A DNA stretch of 64,000 nucleotides from Streptomyces sp. SJL17-4. Its GTDB lineage: Bacteria > Actinomycetota > Actinomycetes > Streptomycetales > Streptomycetaceae. The notes beneath the pieces were generated by a model. It made no database searches and had not been told where the DNA came from. It saw only the letters and a list, made by a program, of their open reading frames with translations. The position numbers and the translations under genes are program-made. The stretch spans positions 1,054,001-1,118,000 of the forward strand of contig NZ_CP104578.1 of the NCBI RefSeq assembly GCF_036826855.1, given 5' to 3'. Shown one piece after another: positions 9,010 through 17,257 of the stretch (its first letter is position 1; every line of letters begins with the position of its first letter).

Positions 9010-9186
9010 GTGGTCCCCCCACACCTCGGGTCACTCATGTGACGGTGGTTCCGGCCCGCCTCGTGGCGGCGGGTCCGGTGTGCCGTTCCCCTCGGCACAC
9101 CACCTACTGTGGCCGGTCGGCCCGCCCGGTTCTACGCGCGTTCCGCTGGACGGAACAGCACCATCTGGCTGAGGCGCACGAGGCGT

Positions 9187-9924
9187 TCAGAGCACGAGCG
9201 CGGTCGGCGGGGCCGTTCGTCGCGGCCCGCCCCGGGCGAGCGCGCGGCCGATCGCGGCCCCCGCCCCGGCGACGCCCCGGGCCAGCGAGTCGAGCGGGCG
9301 GCCCGCGGGAACCATGGCGGCGAGCGCCGCGACCGTACGCCCGTCCGGGGTGCGGACCGGCAGCGCGGCGCAGCACACCCCGTCCATCACGTCCTCCCGG
9401 TCGAGGACCGGGCCGCCGCGGAGTGGTCCCCGCAGGGCCTTCCCCGCGGCGGTGTCGAGCCGGAACGCGATGCCGTCCCGTACGGGCAGGAGCGGTTCGA
9501 CGTCCCCGGGGGCCGAGCTGACCGTGAGGGCCATGTCCTCGCGCAGCACGGCGAGGACGACGCTCGCGCCGGTGGCGGCCCGGAGCCGTTGGAGGGGCAG
9601 CCGGGCGGCGGGGCGCAGACCGGGGTGCGGCTCCCAGGCCTGGCCCAGGCGGTACAGCTGGGGGCCGACCCGGTAGCGGTTCCCGTTCCGTTCGACGGCG
9701 CCGAGCGTGACCAGTTGGTCGAGCAGCCGGTGGACGCTGCCCTTGGGCACTCCGCAGAGGAGGGCCAGTTCGGTCACGCCGGCCTCGTCACCGCTCCGGC
9801 GCAGGGCGTCGAGCAGGGCGAACGCCCCTTCGAGTACGCCCCGGCCACGTGCCCGCCGGGGCCCTCCGTCGCCCGCCTGCCCGTGCCCGGCTCTGCCCGA
9901 CGCACTCCCCGTACGGCCGTCCAT
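9187..9924 (-). CDS. IclR-family transcriptional regulator
   Basis: About 245 residues from ATG 9924 (GGGGGGA directly upstream; a longer frame to 9993 lacks a ribosome site). N-terminal winged HTH of IclR type (GVLEGAFALLDALRRS, VTELALLCGVPKGSVHRLLDQL, RYRVGPQLYRLGQAW), then a GAF-like effector-binding domain (GKALRGPL, VCCAALPVRTPDGR, AALAAMVPAGRPLD). The effector domain is somewhat short for the family. The neighbours do not reveal the target. Confidence 0.85.
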   Translation of the reverse strand: MDGRTGSASGRAGHGQAGDGGPRRARGRGVLEGAFALLDALRRSGDEAGVTELALLCGVPKGSVHRLLDQLVTLGAVERNGNRYRVGPQLYRLGQAWEPHPGLRPAARLPLQRLRAATGASVVLAVLREDMALTVSSAPGDVEPLLPVRDGIAFRLDTAAGKALRGPLRGGPVLDREDVMDGVCCAALPVRTPDGRTVAALAAMVPAGRPLDSLARGVAGAGAAIGRALARGGPRRTAPPTALVL

Positions 9925-10068
9925 GGTTCCCCCCGACTCGGCACGCCCGGCCGCGAACCCCCGACGGCGCGGCTCCGGGCACGCGTCCACCATGCCGCAG
10001 ACCGGGCGATTCCGGCGAAGGGCTCGCGTCGCCCGTCGTGTCGCGGGGCGAGTACCGCCGTCCCTCCG

Positions 10069-11673
10069 CTACGGCTGGCCGTCGAGCCAGCTCAGCTTGT
10101 GCCCGTAGAGCACCCGCTGGCAGTAGTCCGTCCCCGCCGGATCGCCCGCGCCGGGGTTCGCCACGCAGTCGCCGGCCTGGCCCGGGCGGTGTTCGGAGAC
10201 GGACCACAGGCGGCCCGTGCCGCGCTCGACGTAGAGGTCCTCGGCGCCCCGGGCGGTCTTGACGGCCTGCCCGGACTGGACCAGCCGGCCGCCGTCCCAC
10301 GTGTAGCGCCAGAGGTTGCCCGGCTCGTCGGTGCCCTTCGACTCGTTCACGTACAGGGTGCCGTTGTGCGCCGCCGCGCCCTGCGCGCCGCCGTTGGTCA
10401 ACGGCAGGTAGTTCGCCCAGCCCTCCGCGGCGACGTCGGCCGAGCGGCCCTCCAGGGCCGCGACCGGGTAGGAGGCGATGCGGCCGGTGGACGGGTAGCC
10501 GCTCTCGGGACGGCAGTACTCACCCATGAGCAGCCGGTCCGGGGTGGTGCTGCGGTCCAGCGAGATGTAGGAGGCCTTCGGCGCTCCGGTGGAGACGCAG
10601 GCGTAGGAACCCTTGGGGTTGCTCTGGGTCGCCTTGAACTTCCAGGCGGCGACCTGGGGCATGACGTAGCGGTAGCCGAAGCTGTACCAGACGTTGTTGT
10701 GCCGGCCGACCTTCGTCTTGTCCTCGACGTTGGCGGTGGTCTTCACGCCGTCCGTGTCGGCCCCCATCGCGTCGTGCGTCTTGGGGTCGCCGTCCGGGTC
10801 GAGGTCCATGATCGTGCGCATGTCGAAGACGCGCAGTCCGTTGCGGGTGTCCGCGACGTAGAGGTAGTTGCCGTACCAGACGATCCCGCCGGCGTGCACG
10901 CCCTTCTGGATCGGGTACTCGCCGGCGTGCAGACCGTCGAAGGAGACGTGGTCGGCCGAGTTCACATAGGTCCAGCCCAGCAGGACGTGCCGGTACTTGA
11001 CCTCGGGGCTGCCCGTGGCCGGGTTGGTCCGGCTCTGGACGAAGGTGATCCGGACGCCCTTCTGGTTGCAGGCGTCGTTCGCCTCGATCTCGGCGGTGGT
11101 GCAGTCGCCGGTCGCCGGGTCGGGGTCGGTCTCCCGGCCCGGGTCCCAGCCGTCGTAGGAGGCGAACAGCTGGATGTTCCCGGCGTCGCCCCAGAGCTCG
11201 TTGTCCTTGGCGTCGGAGACGCCGGTCATGCCCTGGGGAACCCATTCCCGCGAGACGGAGTCGTCGTCCTGCAGGCAGTACTTGATGTCGGGGTCCGGGG
11301 CCGTGCCGAACGGGTCCCGGGAGCACCACGGCTGTACGGTGCGGTTGGCCCCGGCCAGCAGGTTCTGGACGCCCGACTTGGGCAGCACCGAGTCCAGTCG
11401 CGTCACCCGTGTGGTGGTCTCGGCGTTCATCGCGCCGGGCGCCATCGTGAAGTCACCCGGTGAGGCCGCGCCGCCGGGCTCGGTCCAGGCGCTGGTGGTG
11501 AACGGCGAGGCGGTCGCCTCGGTCGTACGGGGCTCCTGGCTCCAGCTCTGCGGGGTGGCGGGCGGCAGGTCCTCCGCCTGGGCCGGCGCCGCGAGGCCGG
11601 TGAACGCGAGTGAGGCCGTGGCGGCGGCCGTGAGCCACGCGCGGCGTATGCGCCGTATGCGCCTTGTGGGCAT
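10069..11673 (-). CDS. Large secreted beta-propeller-like protein
   Basis: 534 residues from ATG 11673, with a very basic Sec signal peptide (MPTRRIRRIRRAWLTAAATA, cleavage near AQA-E). The mature protein carries sequence like LVIVD or other six-bladed propellers: NELWGDAGNIQLFASYDGW, GGIVWYGNYLYVADTRNGLR followed by VFDMRTIMDLD, and LWRYTWDGGRLVQSG. Four or more cysteines suggest disulphides. Streptomycetes carry many such secreted proteins of unknown function. The frame extends to 11817 but the extra part is not signal-like. Possible roles are binding or enzymatic on the cell surface; none can be asserted. Confidence 0.75.
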   Translation of the reverse strand: MPTRRIRRIRRAWLTAAATASLAFTGLAAPAQAEDLPPATPQSWSQEPRTTEATASPFTTSAWTEPGGAASPGDFTMAPGAMNAETTTRVTRLDSVLPKSGVQNLLAGANRTVQPWCSRDPFGTAPDPDIKYCLQDDDSVSREWVPQGMTGVSDAKDNELWGDAGNIQLFASYDGWDPGRETDPDPATGDCTTAEIEANDACNQKGVRITFVQSRTNPATGSPEVKYRHVLLGWTYVNSADHVSFDGLHAGEYPIQKGVHAGGIVWYGNYLYVADTRNGLRVFDMRTIMDLDPDGDPKTHDAMGADTDGVKTTANVEDKTKVGRHNNVWYSFGYRYVMPQVAAWKFKATQSNPKGSYACVSTGAPKASYISLDRSTTPDRLLMGEYCRPESGYPSTGRIASYPVAALEGRSADVAAEGWANYLPLTNGGAQGAAAHNGTLYVNESKGTDEPGNLWRYTWDGGRLVQSGQAVKTARGAEDLYVERGTGRLWSVSEHRPGQAGDCVANPGAGDPAGTDYCQRVLYGHKLSWLDGQP

Positions 11674-11935
11674 GTGGGGTTGTCTCCGTTGCTCGTATGA
11701 CAGTAAGTCGAACGGAGAGTTCCAGAACGCTTGAGCGAAACGCAAACCTGTTCGCATCGCCGGCAACAGTGCCCTGCCGGTGTACAGTTGGGGAGAATAC
11801 GGCCATATTGTCACCATCCCGGCGATCCGGTCGCCGATCGGTGAGGGCGAGGTGAAGTTTCCCGCCGGGTCCGGTGAGCACCCCGGAGGGAACTCTCCGG
11901 AATTCCCCCATGCCTGCGGGCTCCGTGTCCGCGGG

Positions 11936-11997
11936 CTCCGCGGTCACGCGGCACGACGCGAGACCGTGACCTCCGCGGTCACGCGGCACGACGCGAG
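11936..11997. repeat. Two identical 27-bp direct repeats, 35-bp period
   Basis: A 27-base unit beginning CTCCGCGGTCACGCGGCACG lies at 11936-11962 and again, without a mismatch, at 11971-11997, 8 bases apart. It contains the internal motif CGCGGTCACGCGG. It ends 55 bases before the glycerophosphodiesterase start, so it could be regulatory. The 378-base gap 11674-12051 holds nothing else that I recognise. Confidence 0.9.
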
Positions 11998-12051
11998 CCG
12001 CCGTTCCGCGATCCGGCCCGATCGGCCCGTCGCCCCTTAGGGTGGGCGGAC

Positions 12052-12975
12052 ATGAGAGACCCTCACCCGCCCGCCTCCCGGCCCCGCCGGCGACGCGGGA
12101 GCGCCGGCCTGGTCGTCGTGGTCACCGCCGTCGCCGGTTTCGCGGCCGTGCTCGTCGCCGCCGCCCCGCCCTCGCTGGCCGCCCTCCGGCCCGCGGCGCA
12201 CGACACCGCGGCGGCGAGTCCCTGGCTGCGCCCGGCGGGCGCGCCCGTGACCGTGATCGCGCACCGGGGGGCCTCCTCGGCCGCCCCCGAGAACACCCTG
12301 ATCGCCGGCGAGGTGGCCCGGCGGGGCGGGGCGGTCTGGATCGAGAACGACGTCCAGCCCAGCAAGGACGGCGTCCCCTACGTCCTTCACGACGCGACCG
12401 TCGACCGGACGACGGACGGTACGGGGCCGATCCGCTCGCTGACCTCCACCGAGCTGGACGTCCTCGACGCCGGTTCCTGGTTCGCCCCGGCGTTCGCCGG
12501 CACGCATGTGCCCACGCTGGCGGCCCAGTTGGAGGATCTGCGGCTGCGCGGCGGGAAGCTGCTCCTTGAGGTGAAGGGCCGTCACAGCTACGCGCAGGTC
12601 CGCCGGATCATCGAGCTGGTGCGCGAACAGGGCATGAGCGACCGGGTCTTCGTCCAGAGCTTCGATGTCACCCACCTGCGGTTCGTCCACGAGCTGGCTC
12701 CCGAACTGCCGCTGGGGCTGCTGCGGGACACCCTGGACACCGACCCCGTCGCGCTCGCCGAGGACCTGCACCTCGCCTCGTACAACCCCTCGGACCGGGC
12801 CCTGTCCGCCCGCCCTGAGGTGGTCCGCGATCTGCACGCGGCGGGTGTCGCCGTGAACGTCTGGACGGTCGACAGCCCGGCCCGCTGGAAGGCCCTGGAC
12901 GTACTCGGCGTGGACGGGATCATCACCAACCGCCCGACGGAGCTGGGCGGTTGGTCGTCCGGGCGGGTCTCCTGA
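12052..12975 (+). CDS. Membrane-anchored or secreted glycerophosphodiester phosphodiesterase
   Basis: 307 residues. A Pro/Arg-rich start is followed by one hydrophobic segment (GLVVVVTAVAGFAAVLVAAA), so the enzyme is exported or N-terminally anchored. The GDPD TIM barrel follows with HRGASSAAPENT, the metal-binding WIENDVQPSKDGVPYVLHD (Glu, Asp and the catalytic His pair), LLLEVKG and VNVWTVDS plus GVDGIITNRP. It hydrolyses glycerophosphodiesters from phospholipids or teichoic-acid-like polymers to glycerol-3-phosphate and an alcohol. Confidence 0.9.
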   Translation: MRDPHPPASRPRRRRGSAGLVVVVTAVAGFAAVLVAAAPPSLAALRPAAHDTAAASPWLRPAGAPVTVIAHRGASSAAPENTLIAGEVARRGGAVWIENDVQPSKDGVPYVLHDATVDRTTDGTGPIRSLTSTELDVLDAGSWFAPAFAGTHVPTLAAQLEDLRLRGGKLLLEVKGRHSYAQVRRIIELVREQGMSDRVFVQSFDVTHLRFVHELAPELPLGLLRDTLDTDPVALAEDLHLASYNPSDRALSARPEVVRDLHAAGVAVNVWTVDSPARWKALDVLGVDGIITNRPTELGGWSSGRVS

Positions 12976-12978
12976 GGC

Positions 12979-14043
12979 CTACGGCACGAGCTTGATGTCG
13001 TCGACGAAGGCCCGGACCATGATCGCGTGGGTGAAGACGACGGTCCCGGGCTTGATCAGGCCGCCCTCGCCGCCGTCACCCTTCACCTGGACGGTGCGCT
13101 CGCCCAGGAAGGCGAAGGTCCTGCTGTCGAAGATCCACTCGGTCCGCTGTCCGCTGGTCTCGTCGAGCCGCGCGACGGCGACACCCTTGCGCCCGGCGGC
13201 GTCGGTGGCGCTGTCCACCATGACGACGCCGGGGATCTTCGCGGCGGCCCGGTACAGAGCCGCCGTCAGCTCGGGGGTCGGCCAGCTCTCCACGAGCAGG
13301 TCCCCGATGGTGGTGAAGGCCTGCTGGTCCTTGCCGTTGCCCTGTCCCTCGGTCTCCTTGTAGATCTTCCGCAGCAGCGCGTCGGGGTCGGTGGGGAGGG
13401 TCGCGAGGTAGTCGTGGGAGGGCGCACCGAGGTGCGGCTTCGGCACGTTGCCCTGCTCGTCACGGCCTTCCAGGGTGATGCCCTCGGGGGCGGTGTTGCC
13501 GGGCTCGATCAGCCAGCCCCTGAGGCCGTCGGGCGACCTCCAGGACTGCCGGGTGTGCAGGGGGTCGCTGACGAGGCTGCTCTCGCCGTCGACGGTCCTC
13601 ACATGGGTGTTCGCGGTCCGCGTCTCGATGTAGATGTACTGGCCGGCGCGGCCGTTCGGCGTCTCGGCCCCGGCGGCGGCGAGCGAGATGCGATCGAGGA
13701 GCCGGGGCGCTCCCTCGGCGTCGACGGCGCCGATGCTGGTGGTGAGGGCGGGGCCGGTGGCGCGGCCGTCGGGGCGCTGGGCATCGCCGGGGGTGAGGAC
13801 GAGGACGCCGACGGCGAGCGCTCCGGCGAGTGCGGTGGCGGCGGGCAGCAGGATCGCCTTCCGCAGGAAGGGGTTGCGCGGGGTGCGAGCGGCGGCCGTG
13901 CGGCGGTCGTCGTGGATCTGGCTCATCAGGCGCTCCTTGTGGAACTGGTGGCGGCCCGGAGGAAGGTCGTGTTCCTCGGTCGCCGGGAGGCCTCCGGTCT
14001 CGTGCCGGGTCGCCGTACGGGTCTTGTCCGGGTCGGGGTTCAT
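12979..14043 (-). CDS. CU044_5270-family membrane protein, sigma-factor partner
   Basis: 354 residues with a cytoplasmic N-terminus of about 65 residues, one transmembrane helix (KAILLPAATALAGALAVGVLVL) and a large external domain with VDSATDAAGRKGVAVARLD, a pattern of the CU044_5270 family that typically follows ECF sigma genes in actinomycetes. Its ATG overlaps the sigma factor stop by 4 bases (ATGA). An anti-sigma or surface-sensor role is plausible, but no zinc-binding ZAS motif is seen. Confidence 0.8.
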   Translation of the reverse strand: MNPDPDKTRTATRHETGGLPATEEHDLPPGRHQFHKERLMSQIHDDRRTAAARTPRNPFLRKAILLPAATALAGALAVGVLVLTPGDAQRPDGRATGPALTTSIGAVDAEGAPRLLDRISLAAAGAETPNGRAGQYIYIETRTANTHVRTVDGESSLVSDPLHTRQSWRSPDGLRGWLIEPGNTAPEGITLEGRDEQGNVPKPHLGAPSHDYLATLPTDPDALLRKIYKETEGQGNGKDQQAFTTIGDLLVESWPTPELTAALYRAAAKIPGVVMVDSATDAAGRKGVAVARLDETSGQRTEWIFDSRTFAFLGERTVQVKGDGGEGGLIKPGTVVFTHAIMVRAFVDDIKLVP

Positions 14044-14705
14044 CGGATTCCTTCCTGCGCGGGCCGGACCGCGTTCACGCGATCACCTGTTGTCTGTCGG
14101 GTGCGGGAGGCGGGTTCCCGTTTTTCCGGGGAGCGTTCGCTTCCTTCCCGGGCGAGTTCCTCCTCGGCGCCGGTACGGAGCTTGGCGCGGGCGCGGGAGA
14201 GCCGGGAGCGGACGGTGCCGACGGGGACGCGCAGCGCCTGGGCGACCTCGGTGTAGGCGAGGCCCTCCCAGAGGCAGAGGACGAGGACTTCTCGTTCGGT
14301 GCGGCGGAGCGTGCCGAGTGCCCGCAGGGTGGCGGCGATGCGGCGCCGGTCGTCGATCCGGCCCGCGACCTCGGAGGCGTGGTCGGGTACGGAGGCCTCC
14401 GCCTGTCCGGCGGCGGCGTACGCGTCGGCGGCCGCCCGGTAGCGGCGGTTGCCGCGGCAGTGGTTGCGGGAGACGTTGGTGGCGACGCCCAGCAGCCAGG
14501 GCCGGAGCGAGCCCCCGTCCGGGTCCACCTTCTGCCGGAGCCGCCAGGCCTCCAGGAAGGTCGCCGCCATCACGTCCTCGGCGACCGACCAGTCGCCGGT
14601 CAGCCGGAAGGCGTGGTTGTAGACGCTCCGGGCGTAGGAGTCGAAGAGTTCGGCGAAGGCCGAGGGGTCTCCGTCCCGGACGCGTGCGCGCATGTCGTTG
14701 TTCAC
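14040..14705 (-). CDS. ECF-type RNA polymerase sigma factor
   Basis: 221 residues from GTG 14705. Region 2 is seen in FAELFDSYARSVYNHAFRLT and DVMAATFLEAWRLRQKV, and region 4 in TLRRTEREVLVLCLWEGLAY followed by TEVAQALRVPVGTVRSRLSRARAKLR. The start overlaps the HD gene stop (GTGA) and the stop overlaps the membrane partner, so all three genes should be translated in a coupled way. The C-terminal 30 residues are charged and variable. No autoregulated promoter could be assigned. Confidence 0.9.
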   Translation of the reverse strand: MNNDMRARVRDGDPSAFAELFDSYARSVYNHAFRLTGDWSVAEDVMAATFLEAWRLRQKVDPDGGSLRPWLLGVATNVSRNHCRGNRRYRAAADAYAAAGQAEASVPDHASEVAGRIDDRRRIAATLRALGTLRRTEREVLVLCLWEGLAYTEVAQALRVPVGTVRSRLSRARAKLRTGAEEELAREGSERSPEKREPASRTRQTTGDRVNAVRPAQEGIR

Positions 14706-15256
14706 GTCTCTCGTCTGTCCGGCCCCCGGAGCGGGTTCCCGTGACCCGCGTCACAGTGGGCGGAGAGCTCCTCCAGGAGTTCGGGGTTGACGACGCGCAG
14801 GATGGTCGCGATGTGCTCGGGGTCGGCCGCCGCCCACAGCGTCTCCCGGGCCGCGCGGTACTTGGCGGCGAGCCGTTCCCGCTGTGCGGGCGGCAGGGCG
14901 GCGGCCCGGTCCGAGCGGCTGTTGTGGGCGTTGTCGGCGATCTTCACGAGGGTGGCGTCGGGGTCCTCGGTGATCCGGCGGATCTTCTCCTCGTACGCCG
15001 TGCCGGGTGTGTTGGTCACGGCCTCGACGACGGCGACGACGTGGTCGGGGATCCCGGCGGCGCTGAGCCGTTCCGCCGTCCAGTCGGTGTCCTCGATGAC
15101 GTCGTGGAGCAGCCCGGCCATGGCCAGGTGCGGGCCGAGCGGTTCCAGGCCGGCTGCGACGGCACGGACGTGCTCGACGTACGGGACACCGGTCTTGTCG
15201 GTCTGTCCGGCGTGCGCGCGGCCGGCGAGCGCGTCCACCTCGGCGAGAGTCGTCAT
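14702..15256 (-). CDS. HD-domain phosphohydrolase
   Basis: 184 residues from ATG 15256. The metal-binding HD motif is visible as AMAGLLHDVIEDT, with an upstream YVEHVRAVA histidine and a downstream KIADNAHNSRSDR, the arrangement of short RelA/SpoT-hydrolase-like (MESH1-type) HD proteins. Those proteins hydrolyse (p)ppGpp or related nucleotides; that substrate is an inference here. First gene of the HD/sigma/membrane-protein operon. The long reading frame continuing past 15256 is an overlap artefact. Confidence 0.85.
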   Translation of the reverse strand: MTTLAEVDALAGRAHAGQTDKTGVPYVEHVRAVAAGLEPLGPHLAMAGLLHDVIEDTDWTAERLSAAGIPDHVVAVVEAVTNTPGTAYEEKIRRITEDPDATLVKIADNAHNSRSDRAAALPPAQRERLAAKYRAARETLWAAADPEHIATILRVVNPELLEELSAHCDAGHGNPLRGPDRRET

Positions 15257-15406
15257 CGCCCCATCATCGCGGGGTGCCGCGCGCCGTCCCGCCTCACCCC
15301 GCCGGGCTCCGCAGCCGTGCTCCGCCGCCGGCCTGCCGACGCCGTGCAACACACTCTTCACGGACGGGCGGGAATCCCGTTCCCGGACGGGCCGGTTGGC
15401 GATGGT

Positions 15407-16342
15407 ATGACTCTCGGAGTGACGCTCGGTTCGACCGCCGTCCAGCGCACGATCGACAGCACGGTGCGGCTCGCGCGGGAGGCGCGCGACGCGGGCCTGC
15501 ACTCGGCGTGGTTCGGCCAGACCTTCGCGTACGACTCGCCCTCCCTGGCCGCGATCGTCGGGCGCGAGGTGCCCGGCCTGCACGTCGGGACCTCTGCCAT
15601 CCCCGTCTTCGGCCGCCATCCGCTGCTCGTCTCCAGCCAGGCGCAGACCGCCCAGGCGGCCACCGGCGGTCGCTATCACCTCGGGCTCGCCCTCGGCACC
15701 CGGCACCTGACCGAGACCGGTTTCGGCATCCCGTACCGGCGGCCCATCGGCCTGCTCCGGGAGTTCCTGACGGCGCTCCGCCCGCTGCTCGAAACGGGCA
15801 GCGCCGACTTCCACGGCGAGCTGCTGACCGCGACGACGCCGTACTCGGCGGCGGTGCCGGGCGCGCGGCCGACCGTGCCGCTGCTCGTCGCCGCGATGGG
15901 GCCGCAGGCCCTGCGCGTCAGCGGTGAACTGGCCGACGGGATCCTGCCGTTCCTGGCGGGGCCGCGCGCGCTCGCCGAGCACATCGTCCCCACCGTCACC
16001 GCCGCCGCCGCCGCGGCGGCCGGCCGCCCGGCGCCCCGGATCGTGGCCCTCGTCCCGGGCGTGGTCACCGCGAGGACCGAGGTGGCGGCCGTACGGGAGA
16101 AGGCGGCCGAGGCCCTCGCGCTGTACGAGCGGATTCCGTCCTACCGGCGTGCGATCGAGGCGTCCGGCGCCACCCGGGCGGCCGAACTCGCCGTGATCGG
16201 GGACGAGGAGACGGTCGCCGCGGAGGTCCGGCGCTACCGCGAGGCGGGGGCGACGGAGGTGGTGTTCACGGCGACGGAGCTGAACGGCGAGGACGGTCGC
16301 GTACGCACCTGGAAACTGCTCGGCGAACTGTCACGCGACTGA
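15407..16342 (+). CDS. LLM-class F420-dependent oxidoreductase
   Basis: 311-residue luciferase-like monooxygenase-fold protein of the type that uses coenzyme F420. It starts MTLGVTLGSTAVQRTIDSTV and contains LHSAWFGQTFAYDSPSL, the RYHLGLALGTRHLTE core, PLLVAAMGPQALRVSGELAD and the C-terminal YREAGATEVVFTATEL. TIM-barrel, cytoplasmic; substrate unknown. The ATG at 15407 is the first start that fits the fold; the frame is open for 1.7 kb further upstream only because of high GC. It is divergent from the HD gene. Confidence 0.9.
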   Translation: MTLGVTLGSTAVQRTIDSTVRLAREARDAGLHSAWFGQTFAYDSPSLAAIVGREVPGLHVGTSAIPVFGRHPLLVSSQAQTAQAATGGRYHLGLALGTRHLTETGFGIPYRRPIGLLREFLTALRPLLETGSADFHGELLTATTPYSAAVPGARPTVPLLVAAMGPQALRVSGELADGILPFLAGPRALAEHIVPTVTAAAAAAAGRPAPRIVALVPGVVTARTEVAAVREKAAEALALYERIPSYRRAIEASGATRAAELAVIGDEETVAAEVRRYREAGATEVVFTATELNGEDGRVRTWKLLGELSRD

Positions 16343-16384
16343 GCCCGGCCGCCCTTCGCCGCACCCTCGGCCCACCCAGTCAGG

Positions 16385-17089
16385 TCAGGTCAGGAGGCTG
16401 TTGGGGTGGGAGGAGCGGCGGGCCGCGGCGAGGAGGGCGTGGATGCGGGGGCCGGCCTGGTCGATGTCGGTGACCGGGGTGGGGAAGGGAAGCCGGACGT
16501 CCTGGTGACCGGCGGGGTGTTCGAGGCGGAGGGTGATGCCGTACCGGTCGAGGGCGACGGGAAGGGCGCGGACCATGTCCCGTTCGGGGCGCGGCCGGAC
16601 GAGCCGCAGCAGGAGGGGGACGAGTTCGCTGTGGCCGTCGACGAGGTGGGTCAGCATGGACGCCTCGCAGCCGGCCATCGGGTCGACGTCGGTCGCGTGG
16701 AGCTCTTCCAGCGTGATGTACGAGCGGCCCTCGGCGTCCTCCAGCAGGGCCTGTCCGAACTCCATGCAGATGCTGTCGGTGACCCCGGGCTCGTACGGGG
16801 AGGCGAGGAGTCCGGTCAGGGTGACGCGGGCCCGGAGCCGCTCGCGTACAGGGGTGGGAGCGATGTCGGTGAACTCCAGGCGTACGGGGATCCGCGCGGC
16901 CTGCCCGGAGTGGCTCTCCTCGGAGGGGTCGTGGAGGTGGATGTGGCCCATGGGCCCGGTCCCGTCCAGGAGGTGCACCTCCTGGTGGTGTCCGTCGGAC
17001 ACCACCGTCATCGAGTGGGCGGCGGCGAGGACCGATCGCACGCGCTCGGCGGGGGTGGGCCGCGTGACGCGGGTGGTGAAGGGACGCAT
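16385..17089 (-). CDS. DUF2470-containing protein under an iron box
   Basis: 234-residue protein of the heme-utilisation/pyridoxamine-oxidase-like superfamily. The N-terminal half is a degenerate split barrel (RVRSVLAAAHSMTVVSDGHH, LARVT-like strands), and the C-terminal half is DUF2470: MLTHLVDGHSELVPLLLRL, then PVALDRYGITLRLEHP and DVRLPFPTPVTDIDQAG. Relatives act in heme iron handling. A DmdR/IdeR-type iron box 32 bases upstream supports iron-repressed expression. No enzymatic residues can be pinpointed. Confidence 0.85.
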   Translation of the reverse strand: MRPFTTRVTRPTPAERVRSVLAAAHSMTVVSDGHHQEVHLLDGTGPMGHIHLHDPSEESHSGQAARIPVRLEFTDIAPTPVRERLRARVTLTGLLASPYEPGVTDSICMEFGQALLEDAEGRSYITLEELHATDVDPMAGCEASMLTHLVDGHSELVPLLLRLVRPRPERDMVRALPVALDRYGITLRLEHPAGHQDVRLPFPTPVTDIDQAGPRIHALLAAARRSSHPNSLLT

Positions 17090-17120
17090 CCGAGTTCTCC
17101 CAGGACAGAGGACGAGGTAC

Positions 17121-17139
17121 TTAGGTAAGCCTAAGCTAA
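17121..17139. promoter_or_regulatory. Iron box (DmdR1/IdeR-type operator)
   Basis: TTAGGTAAGCCTAAGCTAA matches the 19-bp consensus TTAGGTTAGGCTAACCTAA at 16 positions. It lies 32 bases upstream of the DUF2470 gene and about 120 bases upstream of the divergent propeller gene, so it may also influence the latter. Confidence 0.85.
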
Positions 17140-17257
17140 CCCATGATGGGCTCGGTGCGGAACGGTGAAATCCGGCGCGGCGCGGAACGGCTGACGCCCT
17201 ATGTGATGATCTCCCTTCCGAAAAACGGATCCATCAGGGATCCCATGGGGAGAGAAC

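Noticed and set aside
6785..9034. 749-codon minus-strand frame across bglC
   Set aside because: Same reason; bglC with catalytic motifs lies on the plus strand.
11936..11997. CRISPR array
   Set aside because: Only two repeat units with an 8-base gap; no spacers or cas genes.
13634..15406. Long N-terminal extension of the F420-type oxidoreductase
   Set aside because: Covers three genes on the other strand; the enzyme fold starts at 15407.
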